A stretch of DNA of 64,000 nt. It comes from G963665815 sp942492065. Its GTDB lineage: Bacteria; Cloacimonadota; Cloacimonadia; Cloacimonadales; JAIOQZ01. Where the stretch lies: positions 372,001 through 436,000 of the forward strand of contig CALODV010000020.1 in NCBI GenBank assembly GCA_942492065.1. The letters are read 5' to 3'. The position numbers were made by a program, and so were the translations under genes. The notes beneath the pieces are model-generated. The model ran no database searches. It worked only from the letters and a program-made list of their open reading frames with translations, and had not been told where the DNA came from. Below are positions 1-8,800 of this stretch, piece after piece (the stretch's first letter is position 1; each line of letters opens with the position of its first letter).

Positions 1-1
1 G

Positions 2-2353
2 ACGAGATACTACATGGGCTGGGAAAACACTATTGAAATTGACCAGTTTGATACAGATTTGTTCATCAACCATGTAAGTGATACATTGAACACAACAAAC
101 AAATTATACAAAATTAATATATCTGATACTGAGTATTTCCTGATCGAAAACAGACAGCAGAATCCTGACAGCAGCCGCAGCAATAATGGAGCCCCAAGCT
201 TCACTTTCAAACTGCATCCGACTGAGCAGAAGTATTATGAAGCAGGACACCCGAATGAAGGTGATCCAAGATTTGACTTCATGATTAACTCATACGAAGG
301 CTGTGAATGGGACTTCTATCTTCCCGGATACGGTGATCCTATGATATACGTAGACGGCGAGCCGGTAGATGGATCAGGTTTACTGATCTGGCACATTGAT
401 GAAACTATCATCAATATGTTGTTTAAAGACGACTTCGAATACAGCTTTGTCAATGGAGATGCAAACCATAAAGGTGTAGACCTGGAAGAAGCAGACGGTG
501 TGCAGAACCTGGACTACTATACCCCACCTAGCGTATACAGACAGGGTTCTCCTCTTGATGCATATCGAAAAGGTAATAACGACTATTTTGGGTTTGCTCA
601 TCACAGAGACAATCGTGATTTAGTTTCCACTCCTACAAGTGCAGGTAATTACGGTAAATCAGAAATAGAAATATATGATATCAGTTATTCAGGGAATCAA
701 ATGTCATTTAAAGCCAGCAACAGTTGGAGCAAAGATGTACTGGATGTAGATTTCCCAAGAATAACATGTAATATCCTAAGCGGTCCTGATTATTGGTTTT
801 ACAAGTCTTACATTTTTGGTGTCACCGAAGATGGTCAGATGGAAATCATTGGTGATGAAGTGGAAAACACATACGACCTACAGACTATGTCTTCGATTAC
901 ATCCATCAGAGTAATTGGCAAACCTGTATTCAATGAACAGGAAAAACATATATTGGTACCTGCGAAATATTCCATAGACGGAACGGATAAGTTTGGAGTA
1001 ATTGTAGTTAAATCACTTCCTGATTTCTCTGAGATTGAGATTATTGAAGTGAGAAACACAGATCAGAATCTGGAACTCAGTCAGAACATTATGGTTAATA
1101 ATTATTCTTATGCGAACTACAGATTATGTGTACCATTTGAAGATAATGAAGAACAAGTACTCTACTTCTTTGATTCGGATTATAGCTTTTTAGAATCGGT
1201 AAACGTCGGAGCAGGAACACTCGCAGGTGAAATTGTGGCAGGGCTTGCAAACAGTTTCGTTGTTACCTTCAACAATAATGCTTACACAATGAATGTACTT
1301 ACTGCAGACGGCAGTCTGTCAAATTATGAGCTTCAGGAAATCACATTTGCAGATACTATACTCCACTGTTCAGGTGCAGATATGATTGATAACGGCAATG
1401 GTGTCGAAGAAATAGTGATAGTTACCAAAGACCGTAAAATGTTTATCTATAACTCTCAAGGAGAACTGGAAGCTCAGAATAATGTAGAGATTCCTCTCAA
1501 CACTATCTCCCAACCGGCTATTGGCGATGTTTCTCATAATGGTAATCTGGATATTGTAATTGGAGGGGAAAATTCCTTTGCAGTATACAATGCACAGGGT
1601 GTTCTTATAAGCAGCCCATATTATTCCGTGGATTATCCTGATACAAGCAATGTTGCTACCCCTTTCATTTTATTTGATTATAATCCCAATTATAATTTAG
1701 ATTATATTAATGGTGCATATATGCCTCCCAATCCTTATTATGGTCCGGACATTTTTGGATATTCATCTCTGAACAGACTGGGAGGATGGGATTACCATAA
1801 TGAATACATAACGGGCTATCCTGTTACGGCTGTCCATAAGTTCAACTCAGCCCCATTAGTATTTTTCTCGAAGATAATCTTAGATGGTGAAGATGAGCCT
1901 GAGTGTGCAACATATTTCTACCATGATGAAGGAAATAAACTTACCAGAACATTGATACTAGACATGGGGCAGAAAGCGGGAACAGGCTGGTTAATGGAAA
2001 ATGCCAACAGTGGCAGAACATCTTTTAATTACAAACCAATGAAATACAACAGTTATAATACAGCATCATTATTTGTGCCGGATGAAGTCTATATCTTCCC
2101 TAATCCCGTAACGAGAGTTAATGATGGAGACTTGAAATTTAACTTAATGGTAAACAAAGATGCTGAAGTTCAAATAAAAATATTTGACATTGCAGCTAAC
2201 TTAATTGCAAAAAGAACTGTGAAATGTAATGCTTATGAGAAAAACAGAGATAAGTTCATTCTGAATACATCTAAACTGTCTTCCGGAGTTTACATTGCAG
2301 TAATTAAAGCCGGAGGTGAACAGAAAACCTTGAAGTTTGCCATAGAAAAATAA
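2..2353 (+). CDS. M6-family (immune inhibitor A-like) secreted metalloprotease, C-terminal part, 5' partial
   Basis: The frame is open to the left edge of the window, so the N-terminus (signal peptide, HExxH zinc site) lies outside; the first in-frame ATG is at 14. Motifs typical of the end of the M6 peptidase domain are visible: YFLIENRQ at about residue 41 from that ATG and GSGLLIWHID about 80 residues later. A long beta-rich region follows, with an FG-GAP-like stretch (GDVSHNGNLDIVIGG). The last 85-90 residues are a type-A C-terminal sorting domain with FPNPV and SGVYIAVIKAGG, ending in basic residues. In sorting-domain systems this tail sends the protein through the outer membrane. The PorV-like gene starts 24 nt downstream. 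The family call is firm for the domain end; activity cannot be judged because the catalytic motif is not in view. Confidence 0.8.
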   Translation, partial: TRYYMGWENTIEIDQFDTDLFINHVSDTLNTTNKLYKINISDTEYFLIENRQQNPDSSRSNNGAPSFTFKLHPTEQKYYEAGHPNEGDPRFDFMINSYEGCEWDFYLPGYGDPMIYVDGEPVDGSGLLIWHIDETIINMLFKDDFEYSFVNGDANHKGVDLEEADGVQNLDYYTPPSVYRQGSPLDAYRKGNNDYFGFAHHRDNRDLVSTPTSAGNYGKSEIEIYDISYSGNQMSFKASNSWSKDVLDVDFPRITCNILSGPDYWFYKSYIFGVTEDGQMEIIGDEVENTYDLQTMSSITSIRVIGKPVFNEQEKHILVPAKYSIDGTDKFGVIVVKSLPDFSEIEIIEVRNTDQNLELSQNIMVNNYSYANYRLCVPFEDNEEQVLYFFDSDYSFLESVNVGAGTLAGEIVAGLANSFVVTFNNNAYTMNVLTADGSLSNYELQEITFADTILHCSGADMIDNGNGVEEIVIVTKDRKMFIYNSQGELEAQNNVEIPLNTISQPAIGDVSHNGNLDIVIGGENSFAVYNAQGVLISSPYYSVDYPDTSNVATPFILFDYNPNYNLDYINGAYMPPNPYYGPDIFGYSSLNRLGGWDYHNEYITGYPVTAVHKFNSAPLVFFSKIILDGEDEPECATYFYHDEGNKLTRTLILDMGQKAGTGWLMENANSGRTSFNYKPMKYNSYNTASLFVPDEVYIFPNPVTRVNDGDLKFNLMVNKDAEVQIKIFDIAANLIAKRTVKCNAYEKNRDKFILNTSKLSSGVYIAVIKAGGEQKTLKFAIEK

Positions 2354-2377
2354 AAAAATTCATTCTGGAGGAAATAG

Positions 2378-3289
2378 ATGAAATATAAATTTTTAATACT
2401 ATTACTGGTAATAATGAGTGCATCATTGTTTGCCGAAAAAGTAGATGGAAAAGCCGGAGAATCCGGATTCAAAATGCTGGATATACTGAAAGATCCGGCT
2501 ACTGCAGCAAGTGGTGGAGTAGGTTCTTTTAATTCATACAACAGTTTTTCTTTTCTGACTCATCCCGTTTCAGGTTTGGAAAATCCTGATCATCAGGTAT
2601 CATTCAATACAGCTGAGTTATTTGCAGACATCACAGCCAAAAATCTGGGTTACATCAAAAGCTCAGAGAAAATGGGATTCGGCTTGTCTTTCCGTACTGT
2701 TGATTACGGTGAAATTGAAAAGAGAGATGATAACGGTCTGTTAATTGGCAACTATGAGCCTGTTGACATGGTACTTTCCACTAACATGGCATTCAGAATC
2801 AAACCTTCTCATTATGCAGGAGCTAACGTTCACCTTCTTTATGAAAGAATCAGTAATTCTTCTGCTTACGGCTTAGCATTTGATCTTGGTTATTACTACA
2901 AATCACCCATAAAGAATCTCTGTTTTTCCGCTGCATTAAGAAATATGGGAAAAACATCCAAAATGGATGATGAAGATATCACACTGCCGTTTTCTTATGA
3001 AGGTTCAGCAATCTATACATATCAAATAAGTGATATAGTGAAAAACCATAGTGAAGTAAAGTTCATGAAATACCGTGATGACGATAATTTAAAGATCAAT
3101 ATCGGTAACGTAGTTTCCCTGCATGATATTTTTCAAATCAGAATGGGGTATAAATTAAACTACGATGAAGAAGATTTCACTGCAGGATTCTCTGTGAAAG
3201 TTAAAAATTATAACGTAGGATATTCATTTATAAAATACGCTGAAGAACTTGATGATATACACATGATAGGCGTTTCATACTCATTTTAA
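2378..3289 (+). CDS. PorV/PorQ-like outer-membrane protein (UPF0164 type)
   Basis: 303 residues with a signal peptide (about 1-19, ending SLFA) followed by GKAGESGFKMLDILKDP, then ATAASGG; this opening is typical of PorV/PorQ-family proteins. The rest alternates amphipathic strands with aromatic turns and ends in VSYSF, a typical last beta-strand of an outer-membrane barrel. PorV shuttles type IX substrates and PorQ takes part in the same system, and this gene lies between two proteases that carry type-A sorting domains. A GGAGG site precedes the ATG. Whether it is PorV or PorQ, or acts in a T9SS variant, is not decidable from sequence alone. Confidence 0.75.
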   Translation: MKYKFLILLLVIMSASLFAEKVDGKAGESGFKMLDILKDPATAASGGVGSFNSYNSFSFLTHPVSGLENPDHQVSFNTAELFADITAKNLGYIKSSEKMGFGLSFRTVDYGEIEKRDDNGLLIGNYEPVDMVLSTNMAFRIKPSHYAGANVHLLYERISNSSAYGLAFDLGYYYKSPIKNLCFSAALRNMGKTSKMDDEDITLPFSYEGSAIYTYQISDIVKNHSEVKFMKYRDDDNLKINIGNVVSLHDIFQIRMGYKLNYDEEDFTAGFSVKVKNYNVGYSFIKYAEELDDIHMIGVSYSF

Positions 3290-3298
3290 GGAGCAATA

Positions 3299-4018
3299 GT
3301 GAAAAGACTGTTAGTACTTACACTTTTAGTAATTAGTTTCAACTTATTTTCGGAAACAATATTAACTCCAAGAGAGTTGATTTTAAAAACCAGAGAACCA
3401 CTCAATTTCGAAGATGTCCATTTTGAGAATAAAGATATCAACAGTATTTTTGAGAAATATCGCCCGAGAAGCATCAAAAAACTATTTCCAAAGGATGACA
3501 GATACTTCTGTGTAAGATTCTTTGAAGAACTTGACTGGAATGACTTGAATTCCAGAGCTAAAAACATTGCCGAAATCGAATACATTCAACCAAACTATGT
3601 AAATAAAATGCATTTTTACCCTAATGATCCAAGATTTGAAAATCAATTTCTTGATATGGTGCATGCAGAAGAAAGCTGGGATATTACAACCGGCAGTAAT
3701 AATGTTATTATTGCTATTATTGACTCAGGCTGTCATTTTGAGCATGAAGACCTTCAAGCTAATATAATGATAAACTCCGGTGAAATTGCTGATAACGGTA
3801 TTGATGATGATCAGAACGGGTATGTAGACGACTGGAGAGGATGGGATTTCTCAGATGCTCCTGAATTATCTGAAGTTGCTCTTGGAGACTACCTTGATCA
3901 GGATAATGATGCCGAAGATGAAAACAATCACGGTACTCACGTAGCCGGTATTATTGGGCCGACTCTGATAATTCTATCGGAATTACAGGTATTTGCCATA
4001 ATGCCAGTATGCTTGTGA
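3299..4018 (+). CDS. Subtilisin-like (S8) protease, N-terminal fragment, frameshifted
   Basis: GTG start with an AAGGAG site just upstream, overlapping the end of the PorV-like gene's context. A signal peptide (residues 1-19) is followed by a propeptide-like region and the first part of an S8 peptidase domain: catalytic Asp142 in IAIIDSGC and catalytic His211 in NNHGTHVAGI. After GII-G the frame reads a nonsense tail and stops at 4018. The expected continuation (ADSDNSIGITG...) is present one frame over, starting at 3958, so a single G missing from the GGG at 3956-3958 would restore the gene. The Ser and oxyanion Asn lie in the following frame. As written, this product would be inactive. Confidence 0.8.
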   Translation: MKRLLVLTLLVISFNLFSETILTPRELILKTREPLNFEDVHFENKDINSIFEKYRPRSIKKLFPKDDRYFCVRFFEELDWNDLNSRAKNIAEIEYIQPNYVNKMHFYPNDPRFENQFLDMVHAEESWDITTGSNNVIIAIIDSGCHFEHEDLQANIMINSGEIADNGIDDDQNGYVDDWRGWDFSDAPELSEVALGDYLDQDNDAEDENNHGTHVAGIIGPTLIILSELQVFAIMPVCL

Positions 4019-7000
4019 TTCGAGCAGGTTTCAGAACAACTCAAGGTACAGGTTATCTTCAGGATGATGACTGTGCTTCCGCAATAGTATATGCAGCTAA
4101 TATGGGAGCTAACCTAATTAACATCAGCTGGGGAGATCAAACTCACTCTCAGATTATTGATGATGCCTGCCAGTATGCTTATGACAGCGGAACAATTATC
4201 GTTGCATCTGCCGGGAACGATCCGCAACCGGGAATAAGTTACCCGGCAAGACTTGCTACAACAATCTGCGTTGGAGCTGTTGACGAGGACATGAATCTCG
4301 GGGGTTTCTCAAGTTTCGGTCCGGAAATAGATGTTGTTGCTCCCGGAAGCCAGATTATCAGTACATATAGTGTTGACGATCCTGCAACAATTTACCATGA
4401 GATGTCAGGAACATCAATGGCTGCTCCCTTTGTAACAGGTGCATTAGGATTACTACTTTCTGAGAATCCGGGAATCACTTTTGATGAAGCTAAGTCAAAA
4501 CTATACTCATCAGCATACGACCTTGGAACAGATGGTTTCGATAATTACTATGGAATGGGTATGCTCGATATTCACGCATTGTTAACCGTTTCAACCCTGC
4601 CTATTGTAGAAATTACATCCCCTGATGATAGAACAGGATTTGCAGACTCTTTCGATATAGTTGGAACAGCAGATGCCGAAAACTTTTTCCGGTATTGTGT
4701 CATGTACACATCTGCCGAAATGCCTGAGCAGATTGACTGGAAAAATGTAGAGGACCATGAAACAACTCCATTGTTCTACAGTGAAAATGTTGTTGATGAT
4801 GTTCTGGCAACCTTTAATCTCAGAAATGAAATACCAGATGGTACATACCTGATAAAGGTTGAACTTACAACTTCGGATTACAGAAAGTTTACTTCTATGA
4901 GAACAGTCTACCTTGATCAGACTGCTCCACAGCTAGATACAAACTACATGTTCATGTATAAAAGATTTTATCAGGAAGCACCAAGATACTACTTGCAATC
5001 CAAATATGATGAAGCGGTATATCAAAAAGCAGTTATTACTGATAGAGACAATAATAGTTTTACGGTCTATAATGATTATCCGGACTCAAATCTGATTATT
5101 CAAATGCCTGAAGATCTGGCAGAAGGTCCGGTTGATATAGAGATTTCAGCAGAAAATCTCTGTGGTAACGTTAATTCTGTTCAAGCATTCAATTCGGTGG
5201 GTAATATTGATAAAACAACAATCAATACAACAGAGTATAATCAAATTGCTGTTGGTACTGCAATAACAGGTATAGGAACAAGCAATCCGAATACAATTAT
5301 TGGTATGGAAGCCGGATCCGGCTATGGTGATGTTCATGTATATGACATTTCTGCCGGTAATATGCAGTCTGCTTATCAGTTTGAAGGAAAATTCTGGCCA
5401 TTAGCAGTTGGAAATACCAATAGCCTGAACGATGAAGTAATAGGAATCAATCTGGATAAAATTATAATATATGAATCTTCCAGCAGAGATAATTTCACAT
5501 TACCTGCTGACACATTGCTAATTAAAGAAGATGTAATGGGTGCTCGATTTGTCAATTTCGACACAGACGTTTATGATGAGCTCATTACAATTGAGAATGA
5601 ATCTTTTGCCAGAGTTATCAGAGGCTACGACAGAATAGGCAACAGCTTCATCAATAGATTTACATTGTATAACAACTCCGCAACAAACACACGTAACTCA
5701 TTTTCAACAAGAATGACATGCGGAGACTTTGATAATGACGGGCTGATGGATATTGTAGCATCAGATTCTGACGGTGATGTTATGGTATACGAAGTGCACA
5801 CAAGCCTTGATGCTGTTCAGACATGGGCTTTCAGACTGCCTACACCTAATGCTTTCTTTATTACCAGTGGAGACTACACCGGTGATGGGGTTAAGGAATT
5901 CTGTGTTGGAGGTTATACCGAGTCTACCGGAGAACCTGAAAAAACATACAGTTATTTCCAGATTTTCAAAGCTACCGGAAATAACACCTACATCCCTTTG
6001 GATTATATCAGCTTTGACCATATTGGGTCACAGAACTCTATTACAACGGTGAATTTTGACGATGACAATGATGATGAGCTTGTTATATCCATTTCACCCG
6101 GAGTTTATATTATAGACTATGTTGATGGAGAGTTTGTTCCTGTATGGAAAGGTCAATCTGACAAAACATATCAGACATTCTCAATCGAGCAATCAGGAAA
6201 TGAACCTTCCAAAGTGTTTCTGAATAACACTCTCGAGGATCAATATGAGTGTCATATGATAACAAAAGCAGCCGTAGAGGACAGACCATATCCTCCAAAC
6301 CAGTTTACAGCTGCTCCTGTGAATGAAAGTTCAATCAAACTCAGCTGGGAAGAGTTGACTGCAGGTGAAGTAATAATTTATAAAATAGAAGATGATAATA
6401 TGTCTGAACTGGTAAGAGTTACAGGAGACAGCTTCCTTGACACTCTGGTAATCGCCAATAAGGAGTATAAATATGCTCTGGCAACACATGATGAATCTTA
6501 CCAGGTAAGCACATCGAAGCTTAGTTTATGGAAGACAGCTATGCCTGACTACAAGCCTGAACTGGTAGAAGTCTCTTTTATTGATCAAGACAGGGTTTCG
6601 CTGGAATTCTCCAGGCCGTTGTCCAACACTGCTATCAATATTGGCAACTATTATGTATCACCAGATATAGAGCTTCCATCATCTTGTTATTTTGACACTT
6701 TTAAAACACGAGTCGTCTTAGCATTCAGCCACCAATTTGAACTGGATGTTCCATACACACTTTCAGTGTCCAATTTAAAAGGAGACACAGGTGTTCCTGC
6801 AGATGACATGAACCTGTCCATAACACTTGATGGTTCTGAGCTAATTAAACCATTTGTAGAAAACGTCAAAGTGTTAGACAGAAGACATCTTGAGATTAAT
6901 TTCAGTGAAATTGTTACTGAATTATCTGCAACAAACATGAATAATTATTCTATTTCTTACCCGGAAATAGATAAGAATAACAGCGTACAATCAATAACTT

Positions 7001-7434
7001 ACAACAATGATCAGGTTATTCTGGTCTTTGCTAATGACCTTGAATACGCTAACAAGGTTTACGATCTGAACGTAATGAATGTAGAAGATATTGATGGCAA
7101 TAAGGTCCGATTAGGAAATAAATTCCTTTTCAGCTTGACAGTTATTAATAATCTTGATCATGTAAAGATTGTCCCTAATCCACTGTATACCAGTAAATCG
7201 GATAGATTTGTAATATATAATCTTCCTCTGAATAAAACAGGCAGCATCAGACTTTATGATATTAATGGCGATCTGGTAGTCAATAAGACAATTGAAGGTC
7301 TGACTCAAAATGAGAGCAAGTTTGAATTTCTACCCAGAAACAAAATGGGAGAAGACCTGTCATCTGGTGTTTACTATTACATACTGGAAATGGGAAGTAA
7401 CACTAAAAAAGGGAAAATTGCTGTAATCAGATAG
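4009..7434 (+). CDS. Subtilisin-like (S8) protease, C-terminal part with sorting domain
   Basis: This continues the gene that begins at 3299. In-frame coding sequence starts at about 3958; the first ATG is 4009. Visible motifs are oxyanion Asn70 in SAGND and catalytic Ser136 in SGTSMAAPFVTGA, so together with the upstream fragment the triad is complete. After the peptidase domain come beta-rich regions, FG-GAP-like calcium-binding repeats (DFDNDGLMDIVASDSDGD, GDYTGDGVKEF), fibronectin-like and Ig-like segments, and a C-terminal sorting domain (PNPL, SGVYYYIL). The reconstructed protein is near 1,380 residues, a normal size for a T9SS-type protease. The ATG at 4009 is in the middle of the domain and is unlikely to be a true start. 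Confidence 0.8.
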   Translation: MLVIRAGFRTTQGTGYLQDDDCASAIVYAANMGANLINISWGDQTHSQIIDDACQYAYDSGTIIVASAGNDPQPGISYPARLATTICVGAVDEDMNLGGFSSFGPEIDVVAPGSQIISTYSVDDPATIYHEMSGTSMAAPFVTGALGLLLSENPGITFDEAKSKLYSSAYDLGTDGFDNYYGMGMLDIHALLTVSTLPIVEITSPDDRTGFADSFDIVGTADAENFFRYCVMYTSAEMPEQIDWKNVEDHETTPLFYSENVVDDVLATFNLRNEIPDGTYLIKVELTTSDYRKFTSMRTVYLDQTAPQLDTNYMFMYKRFYQEAPRYYLQSKYDEAVYQKAVITDRDNNSFTVYNDYPDSNLIIQMPEDLAEGPVDIEISAENLCGNVNSVQAFNSVGNIDKTTINTTEYNQIAVGTAITGIGTSNPNTIIGMEAGSGYGDVHVYDISAGNMQSAYQFEGKFWPLAVGNTNSLNDEVIGINLDKIIIYESSSRDNFTLPADTLLIKEDVMGARFVNFDTDVYDELITIENESFARVIRGYDRIGNSFINRFTLYNNSATNTRNSFSTRMTCGDFDNDGLMDIVASDSDGDVMVYEVHTSLDAVQTWAFRLPTPNAFFITSGDYTGDGVKEFCVGGYTESTGEPEKTYSYFQIFKATGNNTYIPLDYISFDHIGSQNSITTVNFDDDNDDELVISISPGVYIIDYVDGEFVPVWKGQSDKTYQTFSIEQSGNEPSKVFLNNTLEDQYECHMITKAAVEDRPYPPNQFTAAPVNESSIKLSWEELTAGEVIIYKIEDDNMSELVRVTGDSFLDTLVIANKEYKYALATHDESYQVSTSKLSLWKTAMPDYKPELVEVSFIDQDRVSLEFSRPLSNTAINIGNYYVSPDIELPSSCYFDTFKTRVVLAFSHQFELDVPYTLSVSNLKGDTGVPADDMNLSITLDGSELIKPFVENVKVLDRRHLEINFSEIVTELSATNMNNYSISYPEIDKNNSVQSITYNNDQVILVFANDLEYANKVYDLNVMNVEDIDGNKVRLGNKFLFSLTVINNLDHVKIVPNPLYTSKSDRFVIYNLPLNKTGSIRLYDINGDLVVNKTIEGLTQNESKFEFLPRNKMGEDLSSGVYYYILEMGSNTKKGKIAVIR

Positions 7435-7501
7435 ATTTTATCGCGTTATCACAATATATCCTGTTTTGGTGGGAAATAATTTCGATTGAAAGGAGAGATA
7501 A

Positions 7502-8311
7502 ATGATCTCTATAGACTGGAAAGCAAGGCTTAAAAAGGATACTGAAGACTTTCTGAAAAAAAAGCTTCCAAATAAAGATTTTGATATTGATATTATATAT
7601 AATGCTTATCCTGAAAGAATTGATAATAAGGTGCCAAAAGACGTAGTAGTCTTAGTATCCAAGCATATAGCATCATATGTGACCAAGAATCCGGAATCCC
7701 ATATGGATTTCTTCGATTCGCTCTGGAGTACTAAGGGAGAAAATGGTAAAATAGCTCTCAGTATTATTCTTGCAAAGCTGGTGAAAACAGACCCTAGAAA
7801 ATATATTGATTACTCCGGAACACTTTTAAAAAGCTGTGAAGACATAACTCACGCACATATAATCCTGGATAAAGTGATTTACCCGATTGTCAAAAAACAT
7901 CCTGATAAATTTATAGATAAGATTATAAAATGGCTCAACAGCAGTAATTCTACTCTTAAGCAGGCAATAATGAAACTGCTTATTAAGCTGATAAAGGCTA
8001 ATGGGGATCTCATTAAACCTGTTTTCAGAAAACTTGAAGGTTTATGGCTTTATGCTGATGATGATATGATTCATTTCAATATTGATTTTCTTAAAGCTGT
8101 ATGCAAAATTGATAGAAACTTCTACAAAAATATTTTTAAGAACTATAAAATTTCTCGAAATCCGGTGTTTATCGAAATTCTTACCGGAAGTATTAGCATT
8201 TATGATCAGGAAATATTTGATATTGTGGAAAACTGGACGAAAAGCGGAAATGCCCGATTAAAAAAAGCAGCATTGTCTGCTCATAAAATTATGTTAAGAA
8301 AGAAAGGATAA
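7502..8311 (+). CDS. HEAT-like helical protein, possible DNA alkylation repair (AlkD-like) family
   Basis: 269 residues, soluble, no signal peptide, nearly all predicted helix. It reads as repeated helix pairs (AIMKLLIKLIKANGDLIKPVFRKL and similar), as in HEAT-repeat AlkD-like DNA glycosylases and other ARM/HEAT scaffolds. AlkD proteins are of comparable size and remove bulky alkylated bases. I do not see a residue set that proves a glycosylase, so the family is a guess from the helical pattern. An AAGGAGAG site lies close to the ATG. It begins the long plus-strand run and ends 2 nt before greA, so it is probably co-transcribed with it. Confidence 0.45.
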   Translation: MISIDWKARLKKDTEDFLKKKLPNKDFDIDIIYNAYPERIDNKVPKDVVVLVSKHIASYVTKNPESHMDFFDSLWSTKGENGKIALSIILAKLVKTDPRKYIDYSGTLLKSCEDITHAHIILDKVIYPIVKKHPDKFIDKIIKWLNSSNSTLKQAIMKLLIKLIKANGDLIKPVFRKLEGLWLYADDDMIHFNIDFLKAVCKIDRNFYKNIFKNYKISRNPVFIEILTGSISIYDQEIFDIVENWTKSGNARLKKAALSAHKIMLRKKG

Positions 8312-8313
8312 AT

Positions 8314-8787
8314 ATGCCTGAATATATCACAAGAGAAGGAATGGAAAGACTGAATAAGAGAATCAGTTTTCTTCTTGAAACAGAAAGACCGAAGGTAGTG
8401 AAACAAGTCGCAACAGCAAGAGAAATGGGCGATTTAAAGGAAAACGCCGAATATCATGCTGCTCGTGAAAGACAAAGACACATTGATGATGAAGTAGGAA
8501 GACTGAAATCAAGAGCTGCAATATTGAAAGTTGTTGATACAGATACAATACCTAAAGATGCCGTTAGATTCGGTGCCTATGTTGACGCAGAAGAAATATC
8601 TAAGTCAGAAACTCATCACTACAGACTTGTAGGCGTGGATGAAGTTAATCATGAAGTTGAAGGTATTCAGCTTATTTCTGTTGCATCTCCAATAGGTAGA
8701 GCAATGATAGGTAAAAAAGTCGGCGAGCAATTTATAGTGAAAGCCCCAATAGGTGACAGAAAATTTAAAGTTTTAAATATTAAATGA
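8314..8787 (+). CDS. greA: Transcription elongation factor GreA
   Basis: 157 residues, the normal GreA length. The N-terminal coiled-coil hairpin carries the conserved MGDLKENAEYHAARERQ tip, whose acidic residues enter the RNA polymerase secondary channel and stimulate cleavage of backtracked transcripts. The C-terminal FKBP-like domain shows LVGVDEV and ASPIGRAMIGKKVGE. It follows the HEAT-like gene by 2 nt and has an AAAGGA-type site inside the end of that gene. No oddities. Confidence 0.96.
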   Translation: MPEYITREGMERLNKRISFLLETERPKVVKQVATAREMGDLKENAEYHAARERQRHIDDEVGRLKSRAAILKVVDTDTIPKDAVRFGAYVDAEEISKSETHHYRLVGVDEVNHEVEGIQLISVASPIGRAMIGKKVGEQFIVKAPIGDRKFKVLNIK

Positions 8788-8800
8788 GAAAGGAAACAGT

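Noticed and set aside
3950..3965. Programmed -1 ribosomal frameshift in the subtilase gene
   Set aside because: The junction reads ATT GGG CC in frame, which does not fit an X XXY YYZ slippery heptamer, and I saw no obvious stimulatory hairpin just downstream. A single lost G is simpler.
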